Positions 52,289 through 61,431 of a stretch of DNA of 64,000 nucleotides are shown here, in pieces. Under the pieces are notes generated by a model that made no database searches, had not been told where the DNA came from, and worked only from the letters and a program-made list of their open reading frames with translations. Numbering within the stretch: position 1 is the first letter of the stretch; every line of letters begins with the position of its first letter. The stretch is taken from NCBI GenBank assembly GCA_021323535.1, contig JAJONO010000011.1:1-64000 (forward strand), read 5' to 3'. The translations under genes and the position numbers were made by a program. Origin of the DNA: Bacteroidota bacterium. Its GTDB lineage: Bacteria; Bacteroidota; Bacteroidia; B-17B0; Aurantibacillaceae.

Positions 52289-54400
52289 GGACGGCGGTGT
52301 AAATGGTAATTTAATGATGAATTCAGCGCCCATTCCCTCTTCAGAAATTATGGTTATCTCGCCACCATGGCTCTTGATAATACCATAAACAATGGAGAGC
52401 CCCAATCCTGTTCCCATTCCAACTTCTTTTGTTGTAAAGAAAGGTTCAAATACCTTAGATTGATTGGCCTTTGAAATACCTATACCATTATCTTTAATGC
52501 TTACCTGAACACCATGCTCCATTACCGAAGTGGTAATAATGATCTCTCCTTCACCTTGTGTATATTGTTTTGACCCAATGGCGTGAACGGAGTTACTGAG
52601 CAGGTTCATAAACACCTGGTTGAGTTTACCAGGATAACATTCAATCTGTGGAAGTTTACCATATTTCTTGGTTACTTTGATTTTTTCGCCCACAATATGA
52701 TTGTTGAGAATGGAAATTGTTACATCCATTCCTTCATGAATGTCGCATATTGAATGTGATATTTCATCTGACCTCGAAAAATTTTTCAGCCCCTTTACAA
52801 TTTCCGCAGTACGATTGGCTCCCTCATCAATACCCTTTAAAAGCATATTTATCTCTTCAATAACGTAATCCAGATCCAGTTTATCTTTCAGTTCTTTAAT
52901 AACCTCCAGTTTCTGTTCAAGGTTTTCGCCGCTTTTTATCTCACCGTATTTATCCATTACCTCCAGAATTTCGTCAATGTCGCGCTTTAATGGTTTTACA
53001 TTGGCAAGAACAAAGTTGATAGGGTTGTTGATCTCGTGAGAAATACCCGCGGTAAGCTGCCCGAGCGACGCCATTTTTTCAACATTAACAAGATGCGCCT
53101 CCGCCTCTTTTAAGCTCCGGTTCGTAGCCTCAAGTTCGGCCGTGCGTTCTTTTACTTTTAGTTCCAATACATGAGCCTGTTCGCGAATGATGCGTTCGTT
53201 TTCCTGTAAAAGACTGAGTGATTTTAGTTGTGATTCTTCTTTCTCTTTGGTTAATACATTTATTTTATCGGCAAGCGCGAAAGAAATAAGAGCCGCTTCA
53301 ATAGCTGAACCCACCGGCATAAGATAAACTGTGTAAGTATTATAAGGCAAAATACCCACATCCTTAAGCGCGTAAACAAAAACCCCAACCAGGAAAATGG
53401 ACCAGGCATACAAAAAGAATTTGGCTGAACGGTTTCCTTTTTTTCTGATTTTATTGGCAACAAAAAGCATATAAAAAGAAAGGATCATGGCGCAACCCTG
53501 AATTACATTATAAAAAACCGCGGAAAGATTTATAATATCAAGAATGATATACAGAATATAAATAGCAGTGAGTATATGAAATCCTTTGTGCAGCGAAGGC
53601 ACGTATTTTTTTGTATCAAGAAATACTTTTATAAATTCGATAGCCGCCAGTCCAATAAGGGCGCTCAGAATATAAAGACTATGTTTTGCCAGCCAGGTGG
53701 ACCCGGGCCAGAAAAACTGGAACGTATATCCTAACAAACAAAGCTGAACCAGGCCCACGACCAGAATATACCCAACGTAATAAAGATATACCCTGTCTTT
53801 TACCGTAAAATAAATAAAGATGTTGTAGAGAAACATGATCAGTATTAGTCCGATGTAAATCCCCACGAAAAGATTTTCGCGGCGCGTACTTTCAAGAACT
53901 GCCTTTTCATTACCAATATAAAGCGGCGCCATGATCTGTCCCCCACTTCTTATTTTCATAAGGTAGGTGCCCGACATTTCTTTCTTAAGATTAAGATCAA
54001 AAATGTAGCCGGGATCGTTGTGGTTTCTTTCAAAAAACTTCTCGTTCTTTCCTGTGGAAGATAACAGATGAATTTCGGAGGTAACCTCGTAAAGCTCCAC
54101 TTCATCCAGATTGGGATATGCGAGCTTTAAGAACATATTCTCTTCATTTACATTTCTTACCGAAAATTTTAACCAGAATACAGATGCGCTTACTCCAAGA
54201 TTGGGAGTTACTTTTTCGTTGACTTTAAACTGCCTGCTAAGAACATCTGTAACACTAAGCGAACCGCTTTCATCTTCAAAGACCTGAATGGTTGGTCCTC
54301 CCAACTGAATGAGTTCATTGGATTTTTTTCGTTTTGCAACTCCATCTGCCAGGCATAAGACCGGAAACAGTATTGCCAGAAGAAGCGTAAGTTTTTTCAT
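52256..54400 (-). CDS. 7TMR-DISM sensor histidine kinase
   Basis: A 714-residue receptor kinase. Signal peptide (MKKLTLLLAILFPVLCLADG), extracellular 7TMR-DISMED2 domain about 35-165 (VSASVFWLKFSVRNV, a typical sequence), seven transmembrane helices about 175-385, a coiled coil, HisKA with phospho-His in LTAGISHEINNPINF (about 454), and HATPase with NLLSNSVHAIG, DNGIGI and GTGLGLSIVYGI. 7TMR-DISM proteins sense small diffusible ligands such as sugars. It is the last gene of an operon with the ThiF-nitroreductase and acyl-synthase-like genes; five bases separate it from the latter. Confidence 0.93.
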   Translation of the reverse strand: MKKLTLLLAILFPVLCLADGVAKRKKSNELIQLGGPTIQVFEDESGSLSVTDVLSRQFKVNEKVTPNLGVSASVFWLKFSVRNVNEENMFLKLAYPNLDEVELYEVTSEIHLLSSTGKNEKFFERNHNDPGYIFDLNLKKEMSGTYLMKIRSGGQIMAPLYIGNEKAVLESTRRENLFVGIYIGLILIMFLYNIFIYFTVKDRVYLYYVGYILVVGLVQLCLLGYTFQFFWPGSTWLAKHSLYILSALIGLAAIEFIKVFLDTKKYVPSLHKGFHILTAIYILYIILDIINLSAVFYNVIQGCAMILSFYMLFVANKIRKKGNRSAKFFLYAWSIFLVGVFVYALKDVGILPYNTYTVYLMPVGSAIEAALISFALADKINVLTKEKEESQLKSLSLLQENERIIREQAHVLELKVKERTAELEATNRSLKEAEAHLVNVEKMASLGQLTAGISHEINNPINFVLANVKPLKRDIDEILEVMDKYGEIKSGENLEQKLEVIKELKDKLDLDYVIEEINMLLKGIDEGANRTAEIVKGLKNFSRSDEISHSICDIHEGMDVTISILNNHIVGEKIKVTKKYGKLPQIECYPGKLNQVFMNLLSNSVHAIGSKQYTQGEGEIIITTSVMEHGVQVSIKDNGIGISKANQSKVFEPFFTTKEVGMGTGLGLSIVYGIIKSHGGEITIISEEGMGAEFIIKLPFTPPSSVHEGNFYRV

Positions 54401-54405
54401 ATCAG

Positions 54406-55134
54406 CTAACTTTTATAAGTGAGATCGTCTACATCGGTTAAAACCAGATCGTATTCAACTTCAACATCACCTCTCGTTCCGTGTTCTGTTCTTGTTTGTA
54501 TCGGATTTTCTCTCAGACCGAGTATCCTTTCCCTGTCGTAAGGTTTAGCCGAACTGAGTGTTTTCGCATTTAAAATACCAAGCGCCCTGGTAATATATCT
54601 TTCGTCCGGATAGGGAAATTGTCCGTTTTCGCCTAAGGTATCATTTATTTCAAAACCAACATCTGTAAACATTTTCAAAGTATATTCGGCGCAAATGCCA
54701 ACCATGGTTCTGAATTTTAACTGGTTCACAATGGAAATGGCTGCTCTTGTAAGAAAAAAGCTGACACCTACTCCTTTTACACTCTTAGAGTTCCAGAGTC
54801 CGCAAAGTTCGCCAACACCGCCATCTATTGCATAACGTTTCACAAGATCGAATGTTCTGTCATCCAATCCACCAATGGCGGTTTCAATAGGTAACGGATA
54901 TAATCCTTTCGCTACTTCAACACGAATGGCGCCAACCATCTCACCTGTGGTTGTATCCTGCGCTGCAATAACATAAGCAGAAGGGTTGTAGGTCCACTTG
55001 TCGTTATACGAAGTTACTTTCATAACCTTATAATCAACCAGCACCTGCATGTGCCCCTTCATATACTCTTTACATTTTTCCCTGTTGGTTATTGCTCTGA
55101 AAGCAGTTATTTTTATTTTATTATTTTCTTCCAA
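54406..55134 (-). CDS. GNAT-fold N-acyl amino acid synthase-like protein (FeeM/LuxI-like)
   Basis: A 242-residue cytosolic protein starting at TTG 55134, immediately after the stop of the upstream gene. The pattern YVIAAQDTTTGEMVGAIRVE (about 54-73), then GELCGLWNSKSVKGVGVSFF and MVGICAEYTLKMFTDVGFEI, fits the acyl-transfer fold shared by GNAT enzymes, FeeM N-acyl amino acid synthases and LuxI autoinducer synthases. These use acyl carrier protein or acyl-CoA to acylate an amino acid or derivative. Assignment rests on fold pattern, so substrate is unknown. Sandwiched between a ThiF-nitroreductase fusion and a receptor kinase, it may make a signal. Confidence 0.65.
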   Translation of the reverse strand: MEENNKIKITAFRAITNREKCKEYMKGHMQVLVDYKVMKVTSYNDKWTYNPSAYVIAAQDTTTGEMVGAIRVEVAKGLYPLPIETAIGGLDDRTFDLVKRYAIDGGVGELCGLWNSKSVKGVGVSFFLTRAAISIVNQLKFRTMVGICAEYTLKMFTDVGFEINDTLGENGQFPYPDERYITRALGILNAKTLSSAKPYDRERILGLRENPIQTRTEHGTRGDVEVEYDLVLTDVDDLTYKS

Positions 55135-57459
55135 TTATAAAAATTTTAGTACTTGTTCTACCGGGTATCTTACCGATCTTGATTTTGGAGGGTTATCAAT
55201 AAAAAAACGGAACAAAATTACTTCACCTTTATCTTCTTTTATGGAGAATAGTTCTTCGAATTTTTTTCTCATACTCAATGCTTCCTGTCTCATTTCTTCC
55301 GGAAACAGGTTTTTGTCTCCGTGTAATAAGTTGTTAAAGATAAGAACAGAAAGCGATGCCGGATGCACAGAGATATTATCTTTATTAGCAGCGAGCCATA
55401 TTCTCTGAAAAGCCCTTCCCCCGGTATAAAAATCATTGCAGCTGAAATGCGGTACGGTTAACAGGCCAACAGCCGAAGACGCAGCTATGCTTTTTCTCTG
55501 AATTTTTTCGAGTGCTTTTCCAACCTTCCATTCATTAAGGTATTGTACCACGTTCCAATCCTTTAAGACCCTCCACCCGGCGAGTTCGGATGGCGTAAGG
55601 TCAACGGTTCCAATAAGATCAACACCATTTCCCATTTCCCTGGCCTGTTCAGGCGTCCATCTTATTTCGGCCAGAAAATCTTTATGGCCACCTTTATGCG
55701 TTACGCGAATTCTGTCCATAACCGCGGTAACTTCCCTGATCTCGTCCAGAATTTTTTCATCGGATATGATCTGCATATCGGCGCCGGGAATGGTTTGCGC
55801 TATTTTTTTTAGTTTCAGTAATCTTTCTTCATCAATTTTTACTCTTTTTCCAATGTTACGGTTTGTTAACCTCAAGGGGATTGTGGATACAAGTTCATCA
55901 CAAATATGATCTTCGGTTTTCCACATTAATTCATTATTTTTTTCTTTAAAGAAGCGATAAACCGAAATTAATTTACTGTTTTTATCCAGCTCCTGTTTTT
56001 CAGCAATGACTTCTAATTTTAATTCGTGTGCTTTTAAAACAAGATTTTCGGTGGCCGCTCCCAATCCCACAAACGATGTTGTATTACCACAATCGAGCAA
56101 ACCGGCCGAATAACGGTCGTCGAAAAATAAATACAGATGTTTATTGTGCCAGATCCATTTCCATGGCTGAATGTTTGCCCCGGTTGGCGCCATGGTTGCA
56201 TACTTTACGAGTTCCGTCACCGTGTTTTTATCAAGATCGAGTTGCGATACCAGCGCTTTATCATTTCTCTTTTTAATGATCGAAAGCATTTCTTCTTGGC
56301 TGATCTCAGGTCTTAAAATGAATCTGTGATGGTCGTCTTCTATTGGTTCTTTTTTATCGGCAACAATTTCTTCGAGGTCAACAAAATATCTTCCCGAATC
56401 ATGAAACTGATCCAGTAAAATCCTACGGCATACATCGGCTCCGAGCCCACCTCCCAATACTACCGACGAAGCCAGCTGCGGCCAGGTGGTAATGGTTTGT
56501 TCTATCTCCAACATGGAAGCTTTCATGCGTGTTGAAACTGTATCGAGGCCCAACATGGGTAACAGGTAAGGAACTTTTTCTTCGTTGGTTTTGGCTTCTT
56601 TTACTTTATTAATATCCAGATGATCGATAAAACCGTGAAGGATAGGTCGTTTCGGATCCAGGTCAAAACGTTCTACATCTAACATACCGCGGTCTGCCGT
56701 ATCCATTACAACAGGAACACCCAATTCCCGTGCTTTCTGGCGGCAAAGAATTTTCACAAGAAGTCCATCGCATTCATCTACAAGAATATTTAGCTTTCCG
56801 CCTTTGGTGATAAAATCTCCGATGTTTTCTTCCGAGGCTCCTTCATGGAAACACGTTACCTTAAAATACGGATCCATTTCGGCTATCTCCCGTGCTACAG
56901 CAACGGTCTTGGCAATGCCGAGGTTGTGAATTCCTGTCCTTATTCTGTTAAGATTGCTGAGTTCAAGAATATCAAAGTCGGCGAGCCTTAATTCGCCACA
57001 GCTACGTTCCATGGCAATGGTAAGAGCAATGGATTGTCCGACAGAGAGTCCGATGATCCCGATTTTTTTCTCAGCCAGTATTTTTTTTTCTTCCGGTGTG
57101 ATCTTATACTGATTACGATTGGTTCTTACTTCTATAAATTCTTCTTCATCAAGTGTATGCACCAAACGGTTGCTCCAGGGATAAAACACCCATACACCAT
57201 ATTCTTCATGTGGTATTTCGCCTATGTGTTTTTTCGCGGCTTCGGTAAGATCTGCTTTACTGAAAACTTTTGTAGGGTTTTTTGACTTTACATATTCCTC
57301 AACCTGCCCAAGTATTTCGTCGAATACCTGTGTTGTGTCTGAAATCACCGATTCCATCGCTGCCCTGTCGGTTGCTGCTTTCAAACGGAAAAGTAAGGGA
57401 CGGTGAGAAGTAGCATTTTCCCTGCTTTTAATTGTTAGTGCATTTAGTATTGATTTCAT
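55135..57459 (-). CDS. ThiF-nitroreductase fusion protein (Rv1355c-like family)
   Basis: A 774-residue protein; ATG 57459 (MKSILNALTIKS) is preferred over a frame start 45 codons earlier, which would overlap the divergent receiver gene. Residues about 130-390 form an E1/ThiF adenylyltransferase domain with the nucleotide loop IGLSVGQSIA (about 135) and ADFDILELSNLNR, the canonical adenylation motif. Residues about 395-700 form a nitroreductase-like FMN domain with MAPTGANIQPWKW (about 420). No CxxC zinc pairs are obvious. The fusion resembles the family named after mycobacterial Rv1355c, of unknown reaction. It leads the operon with the acyl synthase-like gene and the 7TMR-DISM kinase, without any gap to the former. 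Confidence 0.82.
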   Translation of the reverse strand: MKSILNALTIKSRENATSHRPLLFRLKAATDRAAMESVISDTTQVFDEILGQVEEYVKSKNPTKVFSKADLTEAAKKHIGEIPHEEYGVWVFYPWSNRLVHTLDEEEFIEVRTNRNQYKITPEEKKILAEKKIGIIGLSVGQSIALTIAMERSCGELRLADFDILELSNLNRIRTGIHNLGIAKTVAVAREIAEMDPYFKVTCFHEGASEENIGDFITKGGKLNILVDECDGLLVKILCRQKARELGVPVVMDTADRGMLDVERFDLDPKRPILHGFIDHLDINKVKEAKTNEEKVPYLLPMLGLDTVSTRMKASMLEIEQTITTWPQLASSVVLGGGLGADVCRRILLDQFHDSGRYFVDLEEIVADKKEPIEDDHHRFILRPEISQEEMLSIIKKRNDKALVSQLDLDKNTVTELVKYATMAPTGANIQPWKWIWHNKHLYLFFDDRYSAGLLDCGNTTSFVGLGAATENLVLKAHELKLEVIAEKQELDKNSKLISVYRFFKEKNNELMWKTEDHICDELVSTIPLRLTNRNIGKRVKIDEERLLKLKKIAQTIPGADMQIISDEKILDEIREVTAVMDRIRVTHKGGHKDFLAEIRWTPEQAREMGNGVDLIGTVDLTPSELAGWRVLKDWNVVQYLNEWKVGKALEKIQRKSIAASSAVGLLTVPHFSCNDFYTGGRAFQRIWLAANKDNISVHPASLSVLIFNNLLHGDKNLFPEEMRQEALSMRKKFEELFSIKEDKGEVILFRFFIDNPPKSRSVRYPVEQVLKFL

Positions 57460-57483
57460 GGTATTAATATATTTAAAAAAGCT

Positions 57484-57491
57484 TAACTTTG
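57484..57491 (+). promoter_or_regulatory. -7 promoter box of the single-receiver gene
   Basis: TAACTTTG matches TAnnTTTG. It lies downstream of the ATG at 57458, so that ATG cannot be used from this promoter; the next in-frame start is TTG 57545. Confidence 0.55.
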
Positions 57492-57544
57492 TAAAAGAAA
57501 AGCACTCAAAATTAAAGCCTGAATATTTAACCCCCAACTTAACC

Positions 57545-58009
57545 TTGAAAGGAAAAGAATTAAATATTTTATATGTTGACGACGAAGTAAACAACCTCGT
57601 GGCTTTTAAAGCTAACTTTAGAAAAGACTATAAAGTTTTTACTGCGGAATCGGCCGCTGAAGGTTTTGAGATCCTCAGGAAAAACACCATACAGGTTATT
57701 ATCACCGATCAGAAAATGCCTAACATGACAGGCGTTGAATTTCTTGCCTCTCTTATCACGGAGTTTCCTGATCCATTCAGAATGATTCTTACAGGTTTCG
57801 CTGATATTAAAACGATCATTGATGCTATCAATATGGGGAAAGTAGACCGTTACTTTCTTAAACCATTCAATAAAGAGGAGCTTAAAAAAACAATCGACGA
57901 CGCATTCGAGATTTATTATCTGCGTGAAGAAAAAAAGAAACTTGTTGAAAAACTGATGGAGGTAAATGATCAGCTGGAGTTTATCCTCAGACAGAAGTTG
58001 CTGTCTTAA
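57545..58009 (+). CDS. Single-domain response regulator
   Basis: A 154-residue receiver starting at TTG 57545 (MKGKELNILYVDDE...). An ATG at 57458 overlaps the divergent gene start and precedes the -7 box, so I reject it. It has the acidic pair in YVDDE, acceptor Asp in VIITDQKMP, and LKPF Lys. A helical tail of about 30 residues follows (LREEKKKLVEKLMEVNDQLE). The receiver is closely similar to that of the REC-PAS kinase at 50885 (shared ITDQ-MPN-TGV-FL pattern). It is divergent from the ThiF-nitroreductase operon and could link it to the kinases. Confidence 0.88.
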   Translation: MKGKELNILYVDDEVNNLVAFKANFRKDYKVFTAESAAEGFEILRKNTIQVIITDQKMPNMTGVEFLASLITEFPDPFRMILTGFADIKTIIDAINMGKVDRYFLKPFNKEELKKTIDDAFEIYYLREEKKKLVEKLMEVNDQLEFILRQKLLS

Positions 58010-58012
58010 TTA

Positions 58013-59413
58013 TTATTCTTTTCGGAGCAATTCTTTTAAAGCCGACTTAAGAACTCCAAAATTCTTAACCACTACTATTAACACTGCAAGTACAATAAGC
58101 CAGTTAATCCTGGCCTGGTAACGTTCTGAGGGGGCACTGATACCCGCGGTAAAAAAAGCGTTGAATAAAACGGCAATTCCAAACATACCAAGCAGTTTTA
58201 CAGATAACAGATCCATTCTTTTATAAATTCCGGAAAAGGCAATTAAAAGTAGACCGAAGAGTGAACAAATGTTGATCCAAAAATTAAATTTATTGATTTC
58301 GTTCAGATATGCTCTGAGATACTGTGTATTTTGTCGCGAATTTTCATAATCATTCAATTCATTTTTAAACCTCCAGGATATTTGTCCATATTGCTCGGTT
58401 CCTTTTGGAAAAGGAATTAATCCGCTACCAATATCGTTTCTCGTGAGTTGCGTTCCCGAATACAATAGTGATTTATACATGTTGAAAAAAATGTATTTTG
58501 GTTTACTTTTAATGCCATTGATTATTTTAGTGTATTCTTCTTTTGAATTTTCCCAACCGCCGGTTTTATAAAAAACGCTGTTTGCCTCCCATAAAAAACT
58601 ATTAAGGTTTGTTGGAAGACTGTCTTTATACTGGCATAATTTACAATTTCTGTATTCCTCTTTATCACAATTTTCATTCAGGAATTTCTTTAAGGTGCCA
58701 TTGTCTGCAAAATGTGCCATAAGAAAAACATGGGAACCTTTAGATAATTCATATTTATTGCCAATCATATAATTCATTGACGGTATAATTATCCAGGAAA
58801 TAAGCACCACAAAAACCGCGATTATTATGTTTCTGCGTTTTATTTCCAGGTAAAAAACAGTCTTTTTCTTATAATTCCAGAATTCAAATATCACAATGAA
58901 GAATATAACAGATGACGCAATTAATAAATGGGATAAATGAATTGAATTTGAGAGGAGAATAATCAGTGAATAAACAATTTGTTTGATAATACTCACACTT
59001 GGCGAATACACCATAAGAAATAGTACCATGGCAATGATAGGCGCTGAAAAATCAGGCATGATCTGGTTCGTATACCATGCTATACTGGTAAAAAATGTAA
59101 GAAAAGCCGTAATAATTATAAAATAAAAAGGAGCCCTCTTTGAAGAAAAAAACAATAGACAAACCTCCAGAAGAAGCCATGATTGAATCAGGTTCTGAAT
59201 CAGGATAACAGTCCATAAAGAATAGTTCAATGAAAAAAGCCGCACAAATAAACCGTAAAATATGGGTCTGTCCCGGGGAATAAAAAAATCAAAGCCGGAA
59301 TGAATATACGTTGCGCTATCCGGGTAAATAAGGGCATAACCATTAAATAACCCAACAGAAAATAAAATAAGTGCCCCTATGAGAATAATGTAAAGTTTAT
59401 AAGATGTTTTCAT
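58013..59413 (-). CDS. Multi-pass membrane protein, GT-C glycosyltransferase-like
   Basis: A 466-residue protein with about ten hydrophobic helices. The first periplasmic loop has YPDSATYIHSGFDFFIPRDR, with an acidic residue after helix 1 as in GT-C/PMT-type glycosyltransferases, which use lipid-linked sugars. A soluble segment of about 150 residues (about 230-375) with CDKEEYRNCKLC contains paired Cys. Substrate is unknown and the GT-C assignment is tentative. It is four bases downstream of the OmpA-like gene, so it is probably in the PorP operon. Confidence 0.6.
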   Translation of the reverse strand: MKTSYKLYIILIGALILFSVGLFNGYALIYPDSATYIHSGFDFFIPRDRPIFYGLFVRLFSLNYSLWTVILIQNLIQSWLLLEVCLLFFSSKRAPFYFIIITAFLTFFTSIAWYTNQIMPDFSAPIIAMVLFLMVYSPSVSIIKQIVYSLIILLSNSIHLSHLLIASSVIFFIVIFEFWNYKKKTVFYLEIKRRNIIIAVFVVLISWIIIPSMNYMIGNKYELSKGSHVFLMAHFADNGTLKKFLNENCDKEEYRNCKLCQYKDSLPTNLNSFLWEANSVFYKTGGWENSKEEYTKIINGIKSKPKYIFFNMYKSLLYSGTQLTRNDIGSGLIPFPKGTEQYGQISWRFKNELNDYENSRQNTQYLRAYLNEINKFNFWINICSLFGLLLIAFSGIYKRMDLLSVKLLGMFGIAVLFNAFFTAGISAPSERYQARINWLIVLAVLIVVVKNFGVLKSALKELLRKE

Positions 59414-59417
59414 AGTA

Positions 59418-61370
59418 TTAATTTCCGAAACTTACAGCAATGATCTGGATCTTCCTTTCCTGTGCTGCAAAAGGGCTATAGACGGAGTTACGTTTATCTT
59501 TTAAATCGTCGCTGACTTTGCTCATTGGTAATTCGCCAATGTCTACATCTTCATAAATAATTTTTCCTTCGCCCGGTGCCTGATTGTTAATATACTTTAC
59601 AAACCAGCCATTTTTGGTCTCACTGAAATAATTCCGCAGACTGCTGATCCTTCTTTTTGCAAGATTAACGTTATAGTCGGTACTGGCTAGCGGACTGCAA
59701 TATCCTTTCATTGTAATTTTTACGGTTTCACCTTTCTCCAATACTTTCTGAAGAAGATCGGAGAATTTACGAAGGTCGTCCATACCTGCATCTACGCTAT
59801 CAGAGAAGAAGTTCTCAACTCTGTTGAGTGCAGCTTCTTTCTGGTCGCCTTCTGCTCCTTTAGGATACTCTTTCTGATAATCGGGCACCAGAACTTTATA
59901 CTCGTTGTAAGTTGTTTCGTAATTTTTTGAGGTGGTAATATTTTTTGTTTTAGGATCAGGTTCATCGTTATGAAAATACAATGTAAGAGGAACCAGTAAT
60001 TTGATCTGTTCCGTCATCATTTTCAAGGTATCAATAGGTTTTTGAGGAATACTTAATGGTTCAATATTGAAACGGTAAATATCATTACAGCAATTGAGCT
60101 TATTCTCAAAGAAAGAGCCAACACGATTACTTGACAGATAGGCACGGTCGCGGCTCTTGTTCACCGAATAATAAATATCGTTGTAGCTGCTGTTGATCGG
60201 GTATCCTGCATTTTGTGGTTCGTTGAATTCGTTGTTTTTGTATTCGCTTTTAAAAATATCAAAACCTCCCAATCCTTTGTGATAGGTACTGCTGAAGAAC
60301 AATGTATTTCTTTCATTTACAAACCAGGGCGTGATCTCGTCGTCGGGTGTATTCACTTTCTTTCCGCAGTTAACAGGTGTTTCAAAAGTTCCATCGGCAT
60401 TTCTGATGGTGTACCAGATATCAAGTCCACCCTCCCCTCCTGCCCTGTTACTGGCAAAAAATAATGCGGTTTTCCCTTCTATCACTCCAAAGCTTGGCTG
60501 TGATGTGTTTGCTCCTTTTACGTTTACAGGTTCAGGCATGCGCTCGAGGGCTTGCCATTTATTGTTGACATAATTACTCTGAAACAATTCGCATGCATAT
60601 TCAGTAGCGTTTTTTGCCGTACAACGCGACACGATCATTTGTTTATAATCGTCGCTGAAACAGGTATTGGCGTTATGAAGATAAGTAGCATTGATATTTG
60701 TATCGAGGGCTTTTACGCGCTGCCATTTCAGATTTTTCATTTCGGAGCGGTAAATTTTATTGAAGCTGACTTCATTGGCATCTTTCCTAGAAGAATTTTT
60801 CAAAGAAGAAAAATACAGGATACTGTCGCTTTCAAAAGCGGCGTATTCGCTCACTTTACTATTGATGGTTGTATCAAGATGTTCCAGCTTTTCGCTTACA
60901 GGAGATTTAATAAGGATCATGGCCAGGTCGCAGGCCTCTACTTCAAGCTTTGATTTAGCGATGAAATAATCGTAATTGAATTTGGTTCCTTTTGTTTTTT
61001 TTGTTTTGGCAAACTTCGCGAAATATTTTTTTGCTTCTTTGTATTGACCTTTATTCTTAAGGATTTGTCCCATCCAGTAAAAACATAAAGGATATTTTTT
61101 TCCGTTGTCGAATAAGGACACTTTATAATATAATCTGTAAGCGAGATCGAGATCAAAATTAAGGCGACTGGCTTCGGCGTAACTGTACTGCAGATTCATT
61201 TCACTGCTATCACGATTATACAATCTGTTATAATATTGAGCCGCGCTGAACCAGTCCTTGCTTGCCATGGCCTGATCGCCCTGAACCATGAGCTGGCGGT
61301 TACTTTGGGCGCACACGAACTGAACACTGAAAAAGAACAGAATAATATTAAACAGTTTACAGATTCTCAC
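59418..61370 (-). CDS. OmpA-family protein with TPR and beta-propeller (T9SS-associated type)
   Basis: A 650-residue protein starting at GTG 61370 with signal peptide MRICKLFNIILFFFSVQFVC and AQ. TPR-like helices about 25-130, PD40/WD40-like repeats about 165-420 (YFSSLKNSSRKDANEV, LFFASNRAGGEGGLDIWYTI, LFFSSTYHKGLGGFDIF), and a C-terminal OmpA-like peptidoglycan-binding domain about 530-650 with TMKGYCSPLASTDYNVNLAK. This architecture resembles PorE-type proteins paired with PorP/SprF in type IX secretion. It would link the outer-membrane ring to the wall. It follows the PorP gene by 61 bases that include a heptad repeat. Confidence 0.85.
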   Translation of the reverse strand: MRICKLFNIILFFFSVQFVCAQSNRQLMVQGDQAMASKDWFSAAQYYNRLYNRDSSEMNLQYSYAEASRLNFDLDLAYRLYYKVSLFDNGKKYPLCFYWMGQILKNKGQYKEAKKYFAKFAKTKKTKGTKFNYDYFIAKSKLEVEACDLAMILIKSPVSEKLEHLDTTINSKVSEYAAFESDSILYFSSLKNSSRKDANEVSFNKIYRSEMKNLKWQRVKALDTNINATYLHNANTCFSDDYKQMIVSRCTAKNATEYACELFQSNYVNNKWQALERMPEPVNVKGANTSQPSFGVIEGKTALFFASNRAGGEGGLDIWYTIRNADGTFETPVNCGKKVNTPDDEITPWFVNERNTLFFSSTYHKGLGGFDIFKSEYKNNEFNEPQNAGYPINSSYNDIYYSVNKSRDRAYLSSNRVGSFFENKLNCCNDIYRFNIEPLSIPQKPIDTLKMMTEQIKLLVPLTLYFHNDEPDPKTKNITTSKNYETTYNEYKVLVPDYQKEYPKGAEGDQKEAALNRVENFFSDSVDAGMDDLRKFSDLLQKVLEKGETVKITMKGYCSPLASTDYNVNLAKRRISSLRNYFSETKNGWFVKYINNQAPGEGKIIYEDVDIGELPMSKVSDDLKDKRNSVYSPFAAQERKIQIIAVSFGN

Positions 61371-61403
61371 AAATAATTTCTATTTCTTTAATTTTGTACT
61401 TTA

Positions 61404-61431
61404 AACATTCAACGTTCATCTTTCAACTTTC
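61404..61431 (+). repeat. AAC-type heptad repeat after the PorP gene
   Basis: Four in-phase units AACATTC, AACGTTC, ATCTTTC and AACTTTC, ending exactly one base before the PorP stop codon (61432). Another case of the element abutting a stop. Confidence 0.75.

Noticed and set aside
57458-58009. Receiver gene starting at ATG 57458
   Set aside because: It would overlap the divergent gene's start codon and lies upstream of the likely -7 box; TTG 57545 fits the receiver domain edge.
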